A stretch of 64,000 bases of DNA from Phycisphaerales bacterium (GCA_020639115.1 JACKHG010000013.1:62001-126000); one strand, 5' to 3'; shown: positions 18,619 through 29,002, numbered from the stretch's first letter. The notes: generated by a model from the letters alone, not told the origin. Numbers and translations are program-made.

Positions 18619-21600
18619 ATGGCGCAGAAGGAGCGCCCGAACATCAGCAATGTGCACCGGCGCGCGCGGCGACGCGCTTTTACCCTCGGCCTGACCATAG
18701 CGGTGTGCGCGCTGCTCGCGCCCCACGTCCGGGCGGCTGACAGCGCCCGGCAGTCGGCCGACGGTATCTGGGCCACAGGAAGCGCCTCGCCCGCCCGGAA
18801 CACCCTCGTCGACCTCGGCCTGGAACGTTACCAGACCGTCGAACTGGCGCCCGCCGCCCTGGACGCGGTCCTCGCCGCCGCGCCCCTGGAAAACTCGGTC
18901 GACGCCGGCCGGCAGCAGGCGGTCATCCTGCTCCCCATGCCCGACGGCTCGTTCGCTCGCTTCCGCTTCGTCGAATCCCCCATCCTGGCCCCCGAACTCG
19001 CGGAGGCTTATCCCGAACTGCACACCTATGCCGGCCAGGGCCTCGACGATCCGCGGGCGACCGTCCGCTTCGACCGTACGCCCGCGGGTTTTCACGCGCA
19101 GATCCTCTCGCCGCACGGGGCGGTCTACATCGACCCCGCCAGCCTCGAGGACGCCGTGAACCACGTATCCTACTACAAACGCGACTTCCGCCGCGCCGCG
19201 GACGACTTCGCCTGCGCCGTCGCCAGCACGCCCGCTCCCGATGACACGAACCTGCCCACGCCGCGCGTGGACAGCCAGATGCGCACGTATCGCCTCGCCG
19301 TCGCCGCCACCCAGGAATACACCAACTACCACGGCGGAACCGTGCTTGCCGGCATGGCGGCCATCACCACCGCCATCAACCGCGTCACCGGCCTGTACGA
19401 GACCGAGTTCGGCATTCGCTTCACCATCGTGGCCAACAACGACGCGCTGATCTACACCTCCGAGCCCGATCCCTACACCAACGGCAGCAGTTCGACCCTG
19501 ATATCGCAAAACCAGGCCAACATCGACGCCATCATCGGTGACGGCAACTACGACATCGGCCACGTCTTCGCCACGGGTGGCGGCGGCCTCGCCACGCTCG
19601 GTACCGTCTGCCAGAGTGGCCAGAAGGCCCAGGCCGCCACGGGAATATCCAACCCGATCGGCGACCCGTTCTACATCGACTACGTCAGCCACGAATTCGG
19701 CCACCAGTTTTCCGCCCAGCACACCTTCAACAGCGTCACCGGCTTCTGCGGCAACACCGGTCAGCGCGTACTCACCAGCGCCTACGAACCCGGCAGCGGC
19801 TCCACCATCATGGCCTACCCCGGCATCTGCGGCACCGACAACCTGCAGGCCCATGCCGACCCGTTCTTCCACAGCGAAAGCATCCGCCAGATCCGCAATT
19901 TCATCACCTTCGGCAGCGGCTCCACCTGCGGCTCGACGACCGCCAACGGCAACACCAACCCGACCGTGAACGCCGGCGCCAACTACACCATTCCGCGGCA
20001 GACGCCCTTCACGCTGACCGCCGCCGGTTCCGACTCCGACGGCGACCCGCTGACCTACAGTTGGGAAGAACGTGACCTCGGCCCGGCGGCTGCCGTCACC
20101 GATCCCGACGCCGGCTCCGGCCCGCTGTTTCGCTGCTGGCCGCCGACGAGCGATCCCACGCGCACCTTTCCGCGCCTGGCGGAGCTGCTCAACAACACCA
20201 CGCCCTTCGGCGAGCAGTTGCCCAACTCGCAGCGCATCCTGAACTTCCGCGTGGTCGTGCGCGACAACCGCACCGACGGCGGCGGACTCGGCGAGGATGA
20301 CATGCAGGTCGCCGTCGATGCGACCGCGGGCCCGTTTACCGTCTCCTCGCCGAATACCGGCTCCGAAGTCTGGACCGACAGCGGCACGGTCACCTGGAAC
20401 GTCGCCAATACGAATGTCGGCGCCGTCAGCGCCGCCAGCGTCGACATCATGCTCTCGACCAACGGCGGCCTCACCTTCCCCGTGATGCTCGCCGCCGGCA
20501 CCCCCAACGACGGCAGCGAAGCCGTGAGCTTCAGCGTCGGCTCGACGACGCACGCCCGCGTCAAGGTGGCAGCCGTCGGCAACATCTTCTTCGACGTGTC
20601 CAACGCCGACTTCACCATCAACTCGCCGGCCCTGCTGATCGACCTGCCCAACGGCGCTCCAGCCGCCGTCGCTCCCGGCGTACCCACGCCGTTCGATGTC
20701 GAAATCACCCCGCTCAACGAGACGCCGGTGCCCGCGGAAACACGGCTCTTTTACCGCTTTGACGGCGGCGCGTACGCCTCGACGCTCCTGACACCCCAGG
20801 GCGGCAACCTCTACACAGCGTTGCTGCCCCGTGCGGTGTGCAGCGACACGCCCGAGTTCTACATCTCGGTCGAGGGTGACCTCGGCACGGTCGTCACCGA
20901 TCCGCCCGATGCACCCGCCACGGTGAACGTCGCGACCGTCGGCGTTGTGTTGGCTGCATTTGCCGACGACTTCGAGACCGATCAGGGCTGGACCGTTTCC
21001 GCCTCCAGCGGCGCCGTCGACGGCAACTGGGAGCGCGGCGTGCCGGTGAACCAGGACCGCGGCGATCCGCCGGCTGACTTCGACGGCTCCGGCCAGTGCT
21101 ACGTGACGGAAAACGGTACCGACTACCCGGCCAACGACGTGGACAACGGCTACGCCTACCTGCGTTCGCCGGTGATCGACGTCTCCGCCGGCGGCACGCT
21201 GCACTTCGCGGTCTGGCTCAACGACTACCCGGCTGCCCCGAGTGGCACAATGGGCCCGGAGGACGGCCTGCTCGTCGAGTACGCGACCGACGCTGCCGGC
21301 ACCAACTGGCAGACCCTGCGCAGCTACTCCGGCGGGCTCGCCGCCTGGCGTGAGGAAACCGTGGAGATCGGTTCAGAAATCCCCGCATCCGCCACGTTCC
21401 ACCTGCGTTTCACGGCCTACGATATTCCCCCGGGTGACGTGGTCGAGGCCGGCGTCGACGCCGTCTCCATCACCGCCTTCAACTGCCCCGCCGTTGGCGA
21501 CGGCGACTTCGACAGCGATGGTGATGTGGACCTGGCCGACTTCGCCGCGCTGCAGACGTGCTGGACCGCGCCGGTCCTGGCGCCCGCGTGCGAACCGGGC

Positions 21601-21672
21601 GATCTCAACGGCGACGATGCGCTCGACACCGTCGACCTGGATATCTTCACGCAGATATTGGGTGGCCCGTAG
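18619..21672 (+). CDS. Reprolysin-like (M12B-type) secreted metalloprotease with dockerin-like tail
   Basis: The 1017-residue protein begins with a basic stretch and one hydrophobic export segment (AFTLGLTIAVCALLAPHVRAA). A propeptide-like region follows, then a metzincin domain with zinc motif HEFGHQFSAQH (about residue 357) and Met-turn STIMAYPGIC. Next come Ig/PKD-like beta modules (NAGANYTIPRQTPFTLTAAG; TVSSPNTGSEVWTDSG) and a galactose-binding-like domain near residue 800. The end is a dockerin-like EF-hand pair (DFDSDGDVDLADFAALQTC...GDLNGDDALDTVDLDIF). The ATG at 18619 follows GGAGG at 18606-18610; an in-frame extension to 18541 lacks a site. Confidence 0.88.
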   Translation: MAQKERPNISNVHRRARRRAFTLGLTIAVCALLAPHVRAADSARQSADGIWATGSASPARNTLVDLGLERYQTVELAPAALDAVLAAAPLENSVDAGRQQAVILLPMPDGSFARFRFVESPILAPELAEAYPELHTYAGQGLDDPRATVRFDRTPAGFHAQILSPHGAVYIDPASLEDAVNHVSYYKRDFRRAADDFACAVASTPAPDDTNLPTPRVDSQMRTYRLAVAATQEYTNYHGGTVLAGMAAITTAINRVTGLYETEFGIRFTIVANNDALIYTSEPDPYTNGSSSTLISQNQANIDAIIGDGNYDIGHVFATGGGGLATLGTVCQSGQKAQAATGISNPIGDPFYIDYVSHEFGHQFSAQHTFNSVTGFCGNTGQRVLTSAYEPGSGSTIMAYPGICGTDNLQAHADPFFHSESIRQIRNFITFGSGSTCGSTTANGNTNPTVNAGANYTIPRQTPFTLTAAGSDSDGDPLTYSWEERDLGPAAAVTDPDAGSGPLFRCWPPTSDPTRTFPRLAELLNNTTPFGEQLPNSQRILNFRVVVRDNRTDGGGLGEDDMQVAVDATAGPFTVSSPNTGSEVWTDSGTVTWNVANTNVGAVSAASVDIMLSTNGGLTFPVMLAAGTPNDGSEAVSFSVGSTTHARVKVAAVGNIFFDVSNADFTINSPALLIDLPNGAPAAVAPGVPTPFDVEITPLNETPVPAETRLFYRFDGGAYASTLLTPQGGNLYTALLPRAVCSDTPEFYISVEGDLGTVVTDPPDAPATVNVATVGVVLAAFADDFETDQGWTVSASSGAVDGNWERGVPVNQDRGDPPADFDGSGQCYVTENGTDYPANDVDNGYAYLRSPVIDVSAGGTLHFAVWLNDYPAAPSGTMGPEDGLLVEYATDAAGTNWQTLRSYSGGLAAWREETVEIGSEIPASATFHLRFTAYDIPPGDVVEAGVDAVSITAFNCPAVGDGDFDSDGDVDLADFAALQTCWTAPVLAPACEPGDLNGDDALDTVDLDIFTQILGGP

Positions 21673-21696
21673 CGGCGGGCTAAAGCACTCCTCGCG

Positions 21697-23634
21697 CTAC
21701 GGCGTCGCCTCGGCCTTCGCCGCCGTGGAACGCAACTGCTCGAAGCGCATCCGGTACGGCCGTACCTCCGGATTGTCCTCGCGTCCCTTCACCACCTCGG
21801 CGTAGTTCTGCATCGCCAGGTTGCGCAGCTCCGGCCGGCCGAACAGCGACATCACGTAGTTCGCCGCCGCGACCGACGCCGCCACCGTCCAGTGGTTCTT
21901 CAGGTCCCGCGCCGCCGACTCCAGCGCCCGCGTCGCCTTCTCGGCCAGTTCGATTCCCTCGTCCCGCGTCGTGGCGATCTGCTGCTCGATCGCACCGCGA
22001 TCGTACGCCGCAAGCGGGACCGCCGTGTTCACCTCGTCCAGCACCGCGAGGGCGTGCTGCAGACGCTTGATGCGGGCGTTGCAGACCAGCGCAGCCGCCA
22101 CCTGCGCGTCCGCGGCCTCCGACTTCGCCTCGGCGCCGATCCAGTTGTCGTCCTCGATGTACTTGTACGGCGAGCGATCCTTCGCGTCGGCCGGCAGATC
22201 CGCGGGGACCGCCTGCACCATCTGCGCCTGCGCCGACTGCGCGTTGTTGAACGCCGAAGCCGCATCGCGGTACTTGCGAATCGCCAGATCCTCCGCGGCC
22301 TGCGTCGCGTCCGCCGCCTGCTGGTACACCGTGAAGTCCTTCGCGATCTTGTCGGCCAGCGACGCCATGCGCGTGCCCGCGTTGTCCTCGCGCTGCTGCA
22401 GTTGCTCGCGAGTCGCCTTCGCCGCAGCCAGTTGCGTTTCCGCTATCCGCACCTGCGTGGCTGCACCGTCCAGATCGCCCTGCGCGACCGCAAGATCGCT
22501 CTGCAGATCCACCAGCCCCTCGACCGACTGTACCGTGCCGCCCGGCGTCGCCGAGACAAACTCGCCCTTCAGCAGATCGCCGCTGCTGTCGATCCGGGCG
22601 TTCTCCAACCCGCCGTACTGCAGGGTGTGCTTGGTCCGGACCGCCACGCGATACGCATGCGCGGCCTCGTTGTACGCCGTCGCAAAGTCCGCGGCTGCGT
22701 TCGGATCGCCGTAGTCGATGCCCCGATCCGACAGCGCTTCCATCCGCGTCCGCGCATCCGCCGCGATCGCATCCTGCTCGTCGATTTGCCGCTGCAGACC
22801 GTCGATCCGCTGCTGCAGGTCGGTCACCTGTTCCTGCATCTTTGCGTGCGCCGCCTGGGCTTTCTTCAGCGTCTCCTCACGATCCGCGATCGTTTCGTTG
22901 ATGTCGCTCGCCTTCACGACGCCCGTGTTGGCCGCCGCCTCCGCCCGCGACCGCACGTCTTCGCGCATGTCGTACAGACGCGTCGCTACTTCCTGGCGGT
23001 GCAGCGTCGCTTCGCGCTCGGCAGCCGCAGCCTCCTGGATCAGCGCCATGCCGCTGAGCTGGTTCGCCACCGGGCTGTTCCGGCCCGACGCATCCCCTTC
23101 CTGATCCTGCAGCGCTGCCTTCGCGTCCGTCAGCGCCTGGTTCACCAGCGCCCGATTCTCGGCGAGAAACTTCTCGCGCTGCTGGATGCCCTTGGCCAGA
23201 TCGCGCTTCATCGCCTCCGGGTTCTGGTTGAACGTCGGGGCTGCCGGCGGCGTCAACTGCGCGTTGCGATCCAGCTCCGTGAACTCCGCATCGAGCTGAC
23301 GCATGCGCGCCACGGCCGATTTCTGCAACGCCTGCAACCGCTCCTGCTCGGCAGCCACCGCCTCCTGCGCCGGCTGCTCGTTGGCGTTCACCACTTCGTC
23401 GATCTTCTCCGGCGTCACGTCCGCCGCGAGCCCCGCGCGATCCACGAGCGCCGCGGCTGCATCCGTCTCGGCGTCGAACTGCGCGACGGTCCGCCGCGCC
23501 CGCTCCGCCGACGCGCCCACGCGCTCGTCCAGCTTGCGCTCCGGCGACTCGAGGGTAGGTACGAACAACCAGACCCCGCCGGCCACAACCACAACCACGA
23601 CGGCGGTCAAAATAACGATGGCTCGATCCTTCAC
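21697..23634 (-). CDS. Membrane-anchored coiled-coil protein, unknown function
   Basis: The 645-residue product has one N-terminal transmembrane helix (AIVILTAVVVVVVAGGVWLF). The rest is Ala/Gln/Glu/Arg-rich heptad sequence (for example EETLKKAQAAHAKMQEQVTDL and LQQRIDGLQRQIDEQDAIA), which predicts long coiled coils outside or beneath the membrane. The first good start is GTG 23634 with GGAG 7 bases upstream; the frame stays open to 23859 but has no ribosome site there. No known family is recognised. It ends 24 bases from the convergent protease gene and lies downstream of the transglutaminase-like gene on the same strand. Confidence 0.7.
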   Translation of the reverse strand: MKDRAIVILTAVVVVVVAGGVWLFVPTLESPERKLDERVGASAERARRTVAQFDAETDAAAALVDRAGLAADVTPEKIDEVVNANEQPAQEAVAAEQERLQALQKSAVARMRQLDAEFTELDRNAQLTPPAAPTFNQNPEAMKRDLAKGIQQREKFLAENRALVNQALTDAKAALQDQEGDASGRNSPVANQLSGMALIQEAAAAEREATLHRQEVATRLYDMREDVRSRAEAAANTGVVKASDINETIADREETLKKAQAAHAKMQEQVTDLQQRIDGLQRQIDEQDAIAADARTRMEALSDRGIDYGDPNAAADFATAYNEAAHAYRVAVRTKHTLQYGGLENARIDSSGDLLKGEFVSATPGGTVQSVEGLVDLQSDLAVAQGDLDGAATQVRIAETQLAAAKATREQLQQREDNAGTRMASLADKIAKDFTVYQQAADATQAAEDLAIRKYRDAASAFNNAQSAQAQMVQAVPADLPADAKDRSPYKYIEDDNWIGAEAKSEAADAQVAAALVCNARIKRLQHALAVLDEVNTAVPLAAYDRGAIEQQIATTRDEGIELAEKATRALESAARDLKNHWTVAASVAAANYVMSLFGRPELRNLAMQNYAEVVKGREDNPEVRPYRMRFEQLRSTAAKAEATP

Positions 23635-23830
23635 GCGAACGCTCCAGGCCGCGACCTGCTCGAGCACAGGCCGGGTAAAGATGTACCGCGGCGGGCTGAC
23701 ACCCGCCTGACGGGCGGACCTGCCGGTGTGAACCTGGGGCAGACCGCCGATTTCACGCCCACATTGTAGCCGGGCAGCGTATGAAGGGAAGCTCCAATCG
23801 CAGCCCGCGGGGGCGAAACGCCCCCTTCGC

Positions 23831-25378
23831 CTAGCCGCCGGCTGCCGCCGTCCCGTCATCGACGCGAACCACGTCGATTTCGAGGTTCCCGATCACGTTC
23901 ACCAGATCCAGCGCAATCTGCCCCAACCCCGCACCGTCCAGCGAGGTCACGCTGAACGCGATGTGCGTCGGATTGCAGTCGGATTCACGCTGGGCCGCGT
24001 CGAAGTCCGCCCAGGTGTCCCCGAGCCGGAACTGGGTCCACATGTGGAACCCGAAAATGTCGTCGCTCCCCCCGAAAACCGGCACGTACACCAGCCCCGT
24101 CACCACCCGGGCCGGCAGACCGCACGCCCGCCCCAACGCCGCCAGCAGCACGGCGTGCTCGCTGCAGTCCCCCTCCTTGTTCCGGCAGACCTCGCTCGCC
24201 GTCGCAAAACCGACGTTGAGATTCTTATCCTTGATCACGTCCGTCACGTATCGGCGCAGGTTGTCCGCCACCTCGTACGGCGTCTTCGCGTCGCCCTTCG
24301 CCTCCTTGGCCATCGCCTGCACCGCCGGGTCGTCGCAGTTGATCACCGGGTTCGGAGCCAGGTACGGCTGCATGTCCGCCCCGTACTTCTGCGGCGGCGT
24401 CTGGGCGAGCGCCTGGTGATCCAGCCGCTTCACCGTCAGGTGCACCGAGTTGCTCGTCACGTCCGACGGCGTCTGCATGTCCGTCTTGGGCAGCTTCGGC
24501 ATCGCGACCGACCGGTCCTTCAACCGCAGCACGAACTCGATCGCGCGGGCGTTCTTGCGATCGATGCTGCGCGGCGAACGGATCGTCGTCGGCATGAAAA
24601 ACTCCGGCGGACTGAACTCCGCCAGGGCCTTTTCGCGCGTCGACCGCGTCATCACCATGGGAATGCCCATCAGCGGCATTTCGGTCCGCAGCACCTCGTG
24701 ATCGCTGTCGATCCACACCGTGGTCGACACGCCCATCATCTGCTGCTCGGTGCGGATCGCGGGCACCTTCTTGCCCTCGACCTCGATCTCCTCCTTGTCC
24801 CCGATCTGCGTCTCCACGGTCACGCCGGCGCTCTCGGAGAACATCGGCTCGTAGATCTGCACCGCGTACTTCGTGCCGGGCGCGTAGCCCATCTGGGCCT
24901 GCTTGCGCAGCGCCCCCCAGCTCATCACCGCGCCCTCAGGAAACGGATGCTGACTCTTCATCTGCATGCCGAACTGGTCGGACGTGACGTAGACCGTGCC
25001 GTCCTCGACCCGCCCCTGCTTGTGCATCGCCTGCGCCGACGCATCCATCCGCGAGCTGAACTCGACGACGTCGCCGTTCACGGTCTCGGTCGTCGTCTGC
25101 AGCACCTTGATGGGCACGCTCGATCCGGCCCGCTTGAGCACCAGCGACATGAGATTCGTGGTGTGAATCTCGTCGCCCTCGCGGCTCATCTGGATGTGCC
25201 CGTAGCCGACCTTCTGGCCCTCGAGCTCGATCAGCATCCAGTCGTCGCTGATCTCCCCCTGCGGCGGATTCTTCCAGTCGACCGCCCGCGCCGTCGGCGC
25301 CGCTACCAGGCAGAGCGCAAATACGAACAGACAGCGCCGCGAGACGGCGCGCACACGACATCCGGTCATCATCAGCAT
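23831..25378 (-). CDS. Secreted transglutaminase-like superfamily protein
   Basis: The 515-residue protein has a signal peptide (CLFVFALCLVAAPTARA), a large beta-rich N-terminal region and a C-terminal transglutaminase-like cysteine-protease fold. The putative triad is complete: Cys405 in NKEGDCSEHA, His445 in IFGFHMWTQF and Asp460 in WADFDAAQ. Such proteins are usually amidases or proteases, not cross-linkers. GGAGG is present 9 bases upstream of the ATG. It starts 24 bases downstream of the sdhB stop, so read-through from sdhCAB is possible. Confidence 0.85.
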   Translation of the reverse strand: MLMMTGCRVRAVSRRCLFVFALCLVAAPTARAVDWKNPPQGEISDDWMLIELEGQKVGYGHIQMSREGDEIHTTNLMSLVLKRAGSSVPIKVLQTTTETVNGDVVEFSSRMDASAQAMHKQGRVEDGTVYVTSDQFGMQMKSQHPFPEGAVMSWGALRKQAQMGYAPGTKYAVQIYEPMFSESAGVTVETQIGDKEEIEVEGKKVPAIRTEQQMMGVSTTVWIDSDHEVLRTEMPLMGIPMVMTRSTREKALAEFSPPEFFMPTTIRSPRSIDRKNARAIEFVLRLKDRSVAMPKLPKTDMQTPSDVTSNSVHLTVKRLDHQALAQTPPQKYGADMQPYLAPNPVINCDDPAVQAMAKEAKGDAKTPYEVADNLRRYVTDVIKDKNLNVGFATASEVCRNKEGDCSEHAVLLAALGRACGLPARVVTGLVYVPVFGGSDDIFGFHMWTQFRLGDTWADFDAAQRESDCNPTHIAFSVTSLDGAGLGQIALDLVNVIGNLEIDVVRVDDGTAAAGG

Positions 25379-25402
25379 GGTCCTTTACCTCCGTCGCTGA
25401 TT

Positions 25403-26158
25403 CTATCGGCGGAACCAGCGGCGGATAGCATGGCCGGTCGCAGCCCGCCCGGCCTTGGCGATGGAAGTGGTCAGGGGAATCTCTTTCGGACAAACCTTGA
25501 CACAATTCTGCGCGTTTCCACAGGCGGCGATGCCGCCCGGACCCGCCAGCACGTCGAGCCGCTCGGGCGCAATGCTCTGCCCCGCCGGCACCGTGTTGTA
25601 CAGCACGATCTGGCTCACCGCGTGCGGCCCGATGAAATCCTCCTTGTCGTTGTACTGCGGGCACGCCTCCAGGCAGCAGCCGCAACTCATGCACCGCGAC
25701 AGGGGGTAAGCCTCCTCCTGGTCACGCGGCGCCATCAGCGGACCCGAGCCGCGGTCCCAGTAACCGTCCACCGACACCCACGCCTTCGAACGCTTCAACG
25801 CGTTGAAGAGCCGCGAACGGTCGACCAGCAGGTCGCGCACCACCGGGAATTTCGTCATCGGCTCCAGCGTGATCTCCGGCTGCTCCTTCAGCAGGTTGTC
25901 CACCAGCGCCGAGCACGCCTGCCGCACGTGGCCGTTGATCACCATCGTGCACGCCCCGCACACCTCCTCCAGGCAGCACGCGTCGTAAGCCACCGGCGCC
26001 GTGTGCTCGCCCTCGTCCGTCACCGGCTGCGCCGAAATCCGCTGCAGCACCGTGGTGATGTTCATGCCGTCCTCGTACGGGACGTGGAACGTCTGCCGGT
26101 AGGTGGCGCCGTCGGGGCTGTCCTTCCGCTGGATGTGCACGATCACATCTTGGGCCAT
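25403..26158 (-). CDS. sdhB: Succinate dehydrogenase iron-sulfur subunit
   Basis: The 251-residue protein carries the electron-transfer clusters of complex II. The N-terminal 2Fe-2S site is visible as CCLEEVCGACTMVINGHVRQAC. The C-terminal sites for the 4Fe-4S and 3Fe-4S clusters are CMSCGCCLEACPQ and CGNAQNCVKVCPKEIP. It is last of three genes in the order sdhC-sdhA-sdhB, 74 bases after sdhA. It could in principle be fumarate reductase, which this gene order alone cannot exclude. Confidence 0.94.
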   Translation of the reverse strand: MAQDVIVHIQRKDSPDGATYRQTFHVPYEDGMNITTVLQRISAQPVTDEGEHTAPVAYDACCLEEVCGACTMVINGHVRQACSALVDNLLKEQPEITLEPMTKFPVVRDLLVDRSRLFNALKRSKAWVSVDGYWDRGSGPLMAPRDQEEAYPLSRCMSCGCCLEACPQYNDKEDFIGPHAVSQIVLYNTVPAGQSIAPERLDVLAGPGGIAACGNAQNCVKVCPKEIPLTTSIAKAGRAATGHAIRRWFRR

Positions 26159-26232
26159 GGCCGTTACCTTGATGATTGAATTCTCAACCGTCCGTATCGC
26201 GTCGCTTCCACCGCCTCAGCGGCCGCGACGCG

Positions 26233-28188
26233 TCAGACGGCAGCCGGCTGGACGCCGCGCTGCCGCTGCATTTCCTTCCAAACCTTCTCGATGATCTCCG
26301 CCCCCTTCAGGCCGTACGTCCGCGGCCGCGGCGGAATCAGCGAGGTGTCCACGTCCTCGTACGTGAAGATCAGGTCACCCTGGTTGTATTCCACCACGGT
26401 CGACTTGAGCCACTTGTCGTTGCGCTCCTGGAACGCCCGGCACCACTCCTCCGCCTGCTGGTGCAACTCCGCCGGATCGTCCGACTTCGGCGCGGGAATC
26501 TGGAAATCGGGCTTGAAGTGCGCCCCGCGGCACTCGTCCCGCTGCAGCGCCCCCCGCGTGATCACCCGCGCCATCATGATCATATCGGCCAGCGCCCGGA
26601 TGAACGTGACCGTCTGGTTCGTCCAGTTCCCGCCGTCCGGGCACCCGATCCGCCCGAAGCGGTCCTCGAGTTCGTCGATCTTCGCCAGCGTCTCCTCCAG
26701 CGCCTTGTTGTACCGGACCACCGTGACGTTGCGCGTCATGATGTCGCCCAGCTCGGCGTGGATCTGCCGCGGATTCTCCTGCCCGCTCGACTTCGCGAAG
26801 TCGTCGCCCCGCTTCTTCTCGGCCTTCGCCGCGTCCTCGAGCAGCTTCGCCGGCGCCGCGCCCTTCACCGTCTTCGCGTAGTTCGTCACGCACGGCGCCA
26901 CCAGCAACCCGCTGAAAATGCAGCTCAAGAGCGAATTCGCCCCGAGCCGGTTGCCGCCGTGGTAGTGGTAGTCCGCCTCGCCGATCGCGTAGATCCCCGG
27001 CACGTTGGTGTGCTGGTTCCGCGGATCTCCCGCAATCAGCCCGCCGGTCTTCTCGTCCTTCGCGTAGTCCGTCCACATCCCGCCCATCGAGTAGTGGATG
27101 GCCGGGAAAATCTTCATGGGCGTCACCCGCGGGTTCATCCCCTGGAACTTCTCGTAAATCTCCAGGATCCCGTCGAGCTTGTGCAGCGTCTCCGGCGGCA
27201 GCTCGGTGACGTCCAGGAACACGCACAGCCGCTCCTTCTCGACGCTCAGGCCCATGTTCACGCAAACGTCGAAAATCTCGCGCGTCGCGATGTCACGCGG
27301 CACCAGGTTGCCGTACGTCGGATACCGCTCCTCCAGGAAGTAGTATCGCTCGCTCGCCGGAATGTCGCGCGGGTCCCGCGGATCCTGCGCCTTCTTCGGC
27401 ACCCACACCCGGCCGCCTTCGCCGCGGGCGCTCTCGCTCATCAAGCGCAGCTTGTCGGTGCCCGGAATCGCCGTCGGGTGCACCTGCATGAACTCGCCGT
27501 TGCCGTACTTCACGCCGGCGCGGAACGCCCGCGCCGCCGCGCTGCCCGTGCAGATCGTCGACATCGTGCTGCGGCCGAAGACCAGCCCGTTGCCGCCCGT
27601 CCCGAGCACGACCGCCGACGCCGGCAGCGCCCGGATCTCCATCGTGAACAGGTTCTGCACGACTGCGCCGCGGCAGACGCCGTTGTCGTCCAGCACCGGC
27701 CCCAGGAAATCGTGGTACTCGTACTTGGTGATGCGCCCCTCGGCCTCCCAGTGCCGCACCTGGTCGTCCAGGGCGTAGAGCAACTGTTGGCCGGTCGTCG
27801 CGCCCGCGAACGCGGTCCGCTTGTACAGCGTCCCGCCGAAGCGCCGCTGGTCGCGATACCCCTCGGGCGAGCGGTTGAACGTCACGCCGAGACGGTCGAG
27901 CAGGTCGATGATCTTCGGCGCCCAGTCGCACATCTCCTTCACCGGCGGCTGGTGCTGCAGGAAATCCCCACCGTACACCGTGTCGTCGAAGTGCTTCCAC
28001 TCCGTGTCGCCCTGCTGGCGGGTCACGTCGTTGACCGAGTTGATCCCGCCCTGCGCGCACACGCTGTGCGACCGCTTCACCGGCACGAGGCTGACCAGGT
28101 CCACCGGCACTTCTTCCGCCGCCAGGTTCATCGCGCAGGCCAGGCCCGCCAGTCCGCCACCAACCACGACTACTCGTTGTTCTGCCAT
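26233..28188 (-). CDS. sdhA: Succinate dehydrogenase flavoprotein subunit
   Basis: The 651-residue protein has an N-terminal FAD-binding Rossmann motif (VVVVGGGLAGLACAMNLA). It has the region around the covalently flavinylated His (KRSHSVCAQGGIN), substrate-site elements (MEIRALPASAVVLGTGG, MQVHPTAIPG) and the C-terminal NRLGANSLLSCIFSG block. The length and motifs match the Bacillus/delta-proteobacteria type that pairs with a single b-type cytochrome subunit. The ATG at 28188 starts directly at the FAD motif; the frame extends upstream to 28284 without a signal for it. Confidence 0.94.
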   Translation of the reverse strand: MAEQRVVVVGGGLAGLACAMNLAAEEVPVDLVSLVPVKRSHSVCAQGGINSVNDVTRQQGDTEWKHFDDTVYGGDFLQHQPPVKEMCDWAPKIIDLLDRLGVTFNRSPEGYRDQRRFGGTLYKRTAFAGATTGQQLLYALDDQVRHWEAEGRITKYEYHDFLGPVLDDNGVCRGAVVQNLFTMEIRALPASAVVLGTGGNGLVFGRSTMSTICTGSAAARAFRAGVKYGNGEFMQVHPTAIPGTDKLRLMSESARGEGGRVWVPKKAQDPRDPRDIPASERYYFLEERYPTYGNLVPRDIATREIFDVCVNMGLSVEKERLCVFLDVTELPPETLHKLDGILEIYEKFQGMNPRVTPMKIFPAIHYSMGGMWTDYAKDEKTGGLIAGDPRNQHTNVPGIYAIGEADYHYHGGNRLGANSLLSCIFSGLLVAPCVTNYAKTVKGAAPAKLLEDAAKAEKKRGDDFAKSSGQENPRQIHAELGDIMTRNVTVVRYNKALEETLAKIDELEDRFGRIGCPDGGNWTNQTVTFIRALADMIMMARVITRGALQRDECRGAHFKPDFQIPAPKSDDPAELHQQAEEWCRAFQERNDKWLKSTVVEYNQGDLIFTYEDVDTSLIPPRPRTYGLKGAEIIEKVWKEMQRQRGVQPAAV

Positions 28189-28252
28189 CTTCGCCTCATT
28201 TGCCGCCGGCTTCGCGCATCCGCGGGGCCGGCACGCTGCGCAGGTGTGCGCC

Positions 28253-29002
28253 TCAGTGACTATCGTGCTGCGGATCGGCGACAAACGCCGCCGTGTGTGC
28301 GGTTTCCTGGTCCGGCTGGGCCGGCGCGTGGTACGTCGTGAAGCCCCACAGCGCCCCCATCCCCACGAGCAGCAGCGCCACGCCGAACGCGGTACAGAAA
28401 TACCCCGAGATCCGCTGCGCCCGCTGGCCGATCGTGATGCCCCAGGTGATCAGCGCCGTCCAGATGCCGTTGGACAGGTGATACACGCTGGCCGTCACGC
28501 CGACGATGTAGAACGTGATGAACCACCACGACGCCTGGATGGCCGCCGCCGTCGACGCCGGCGCATCGTGCGGCTTGAACATCGACCCGCCGAACGGCTC
28601 CCCGAGCCAGTGCATCTGCCAGACGTGGAACATGATGAACGCGAACGCGATGATCCCCGTCCAGCGCTGCAGCGTGTACCGGATGTTCGGCCCGTACCGG
28701 TACTCGCGCGCGTTCATGTCCGCCGACAGCGCAATCACCACGCCGTACACGGCGTGAAACGCCAGCGGCAGGAAAATGAAGGCCATCTCGACGACAAACA
28801 GCAGCCCGGCCTTCTGCAGTTGGTGAATCTGGTCCACCATGAACTGGAACTTGTCCCCGCCCGCCAGCACCGTCGCATTCACGATCAGGTGCCAGAGCAG
28901 AAATACACCGACGGGAACTAAGCCGGATAGCGAGTGCAGACGTCGTAGAAGAAAGAAGTACTTCTCTTTGGCGCTTTCCGCCGAGGTGATGGTACCCGCC
29001 AC
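28253..29002 (-). CDS. sdhC: Succinate dehydrogenase cytochrome b subunit
   Basis: The 249-residue membrane protein has five hydrophobic segments and conserved histidines suited to dihaem binding. These lie in RRLHSLSGLVPVGVFLLWHL, PLAFHAVYGVVIA, FIMFHVWQMHWL and ASVYHLSNGIWTALI. This is the single-subunit Bacillus-type cytochrome b558 anchor. It heads the sdhCAB operon; sdhA starts 64 bases downstream. The promoter must lie in the roughly 195-base gap shared with the divergent DUF2752 gene. Confidence 0.9.
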   Translation of the reverse strand: MAGTITSAESAKEKYFFLLRRLHSLSGLVPVGVFLLWHLIVNATVLAGGDKFQFMVDQIHQLQKAGLLFVVEMAFIFLPLAFHAVYGVVIALSADMNAREYRYGPNIRYTLQRWTGIIAFAFIMFHVWQMHWLGEPFGGSMFKPHDAPASTAAAIQASWWFITFYIVGVTASVYHLSNGIWTALITWGITIGQRAQRISGYFCTAFGVALLLVGMGALWGFTTYHAPAQPDQETAHTAAFVADPQHDSH

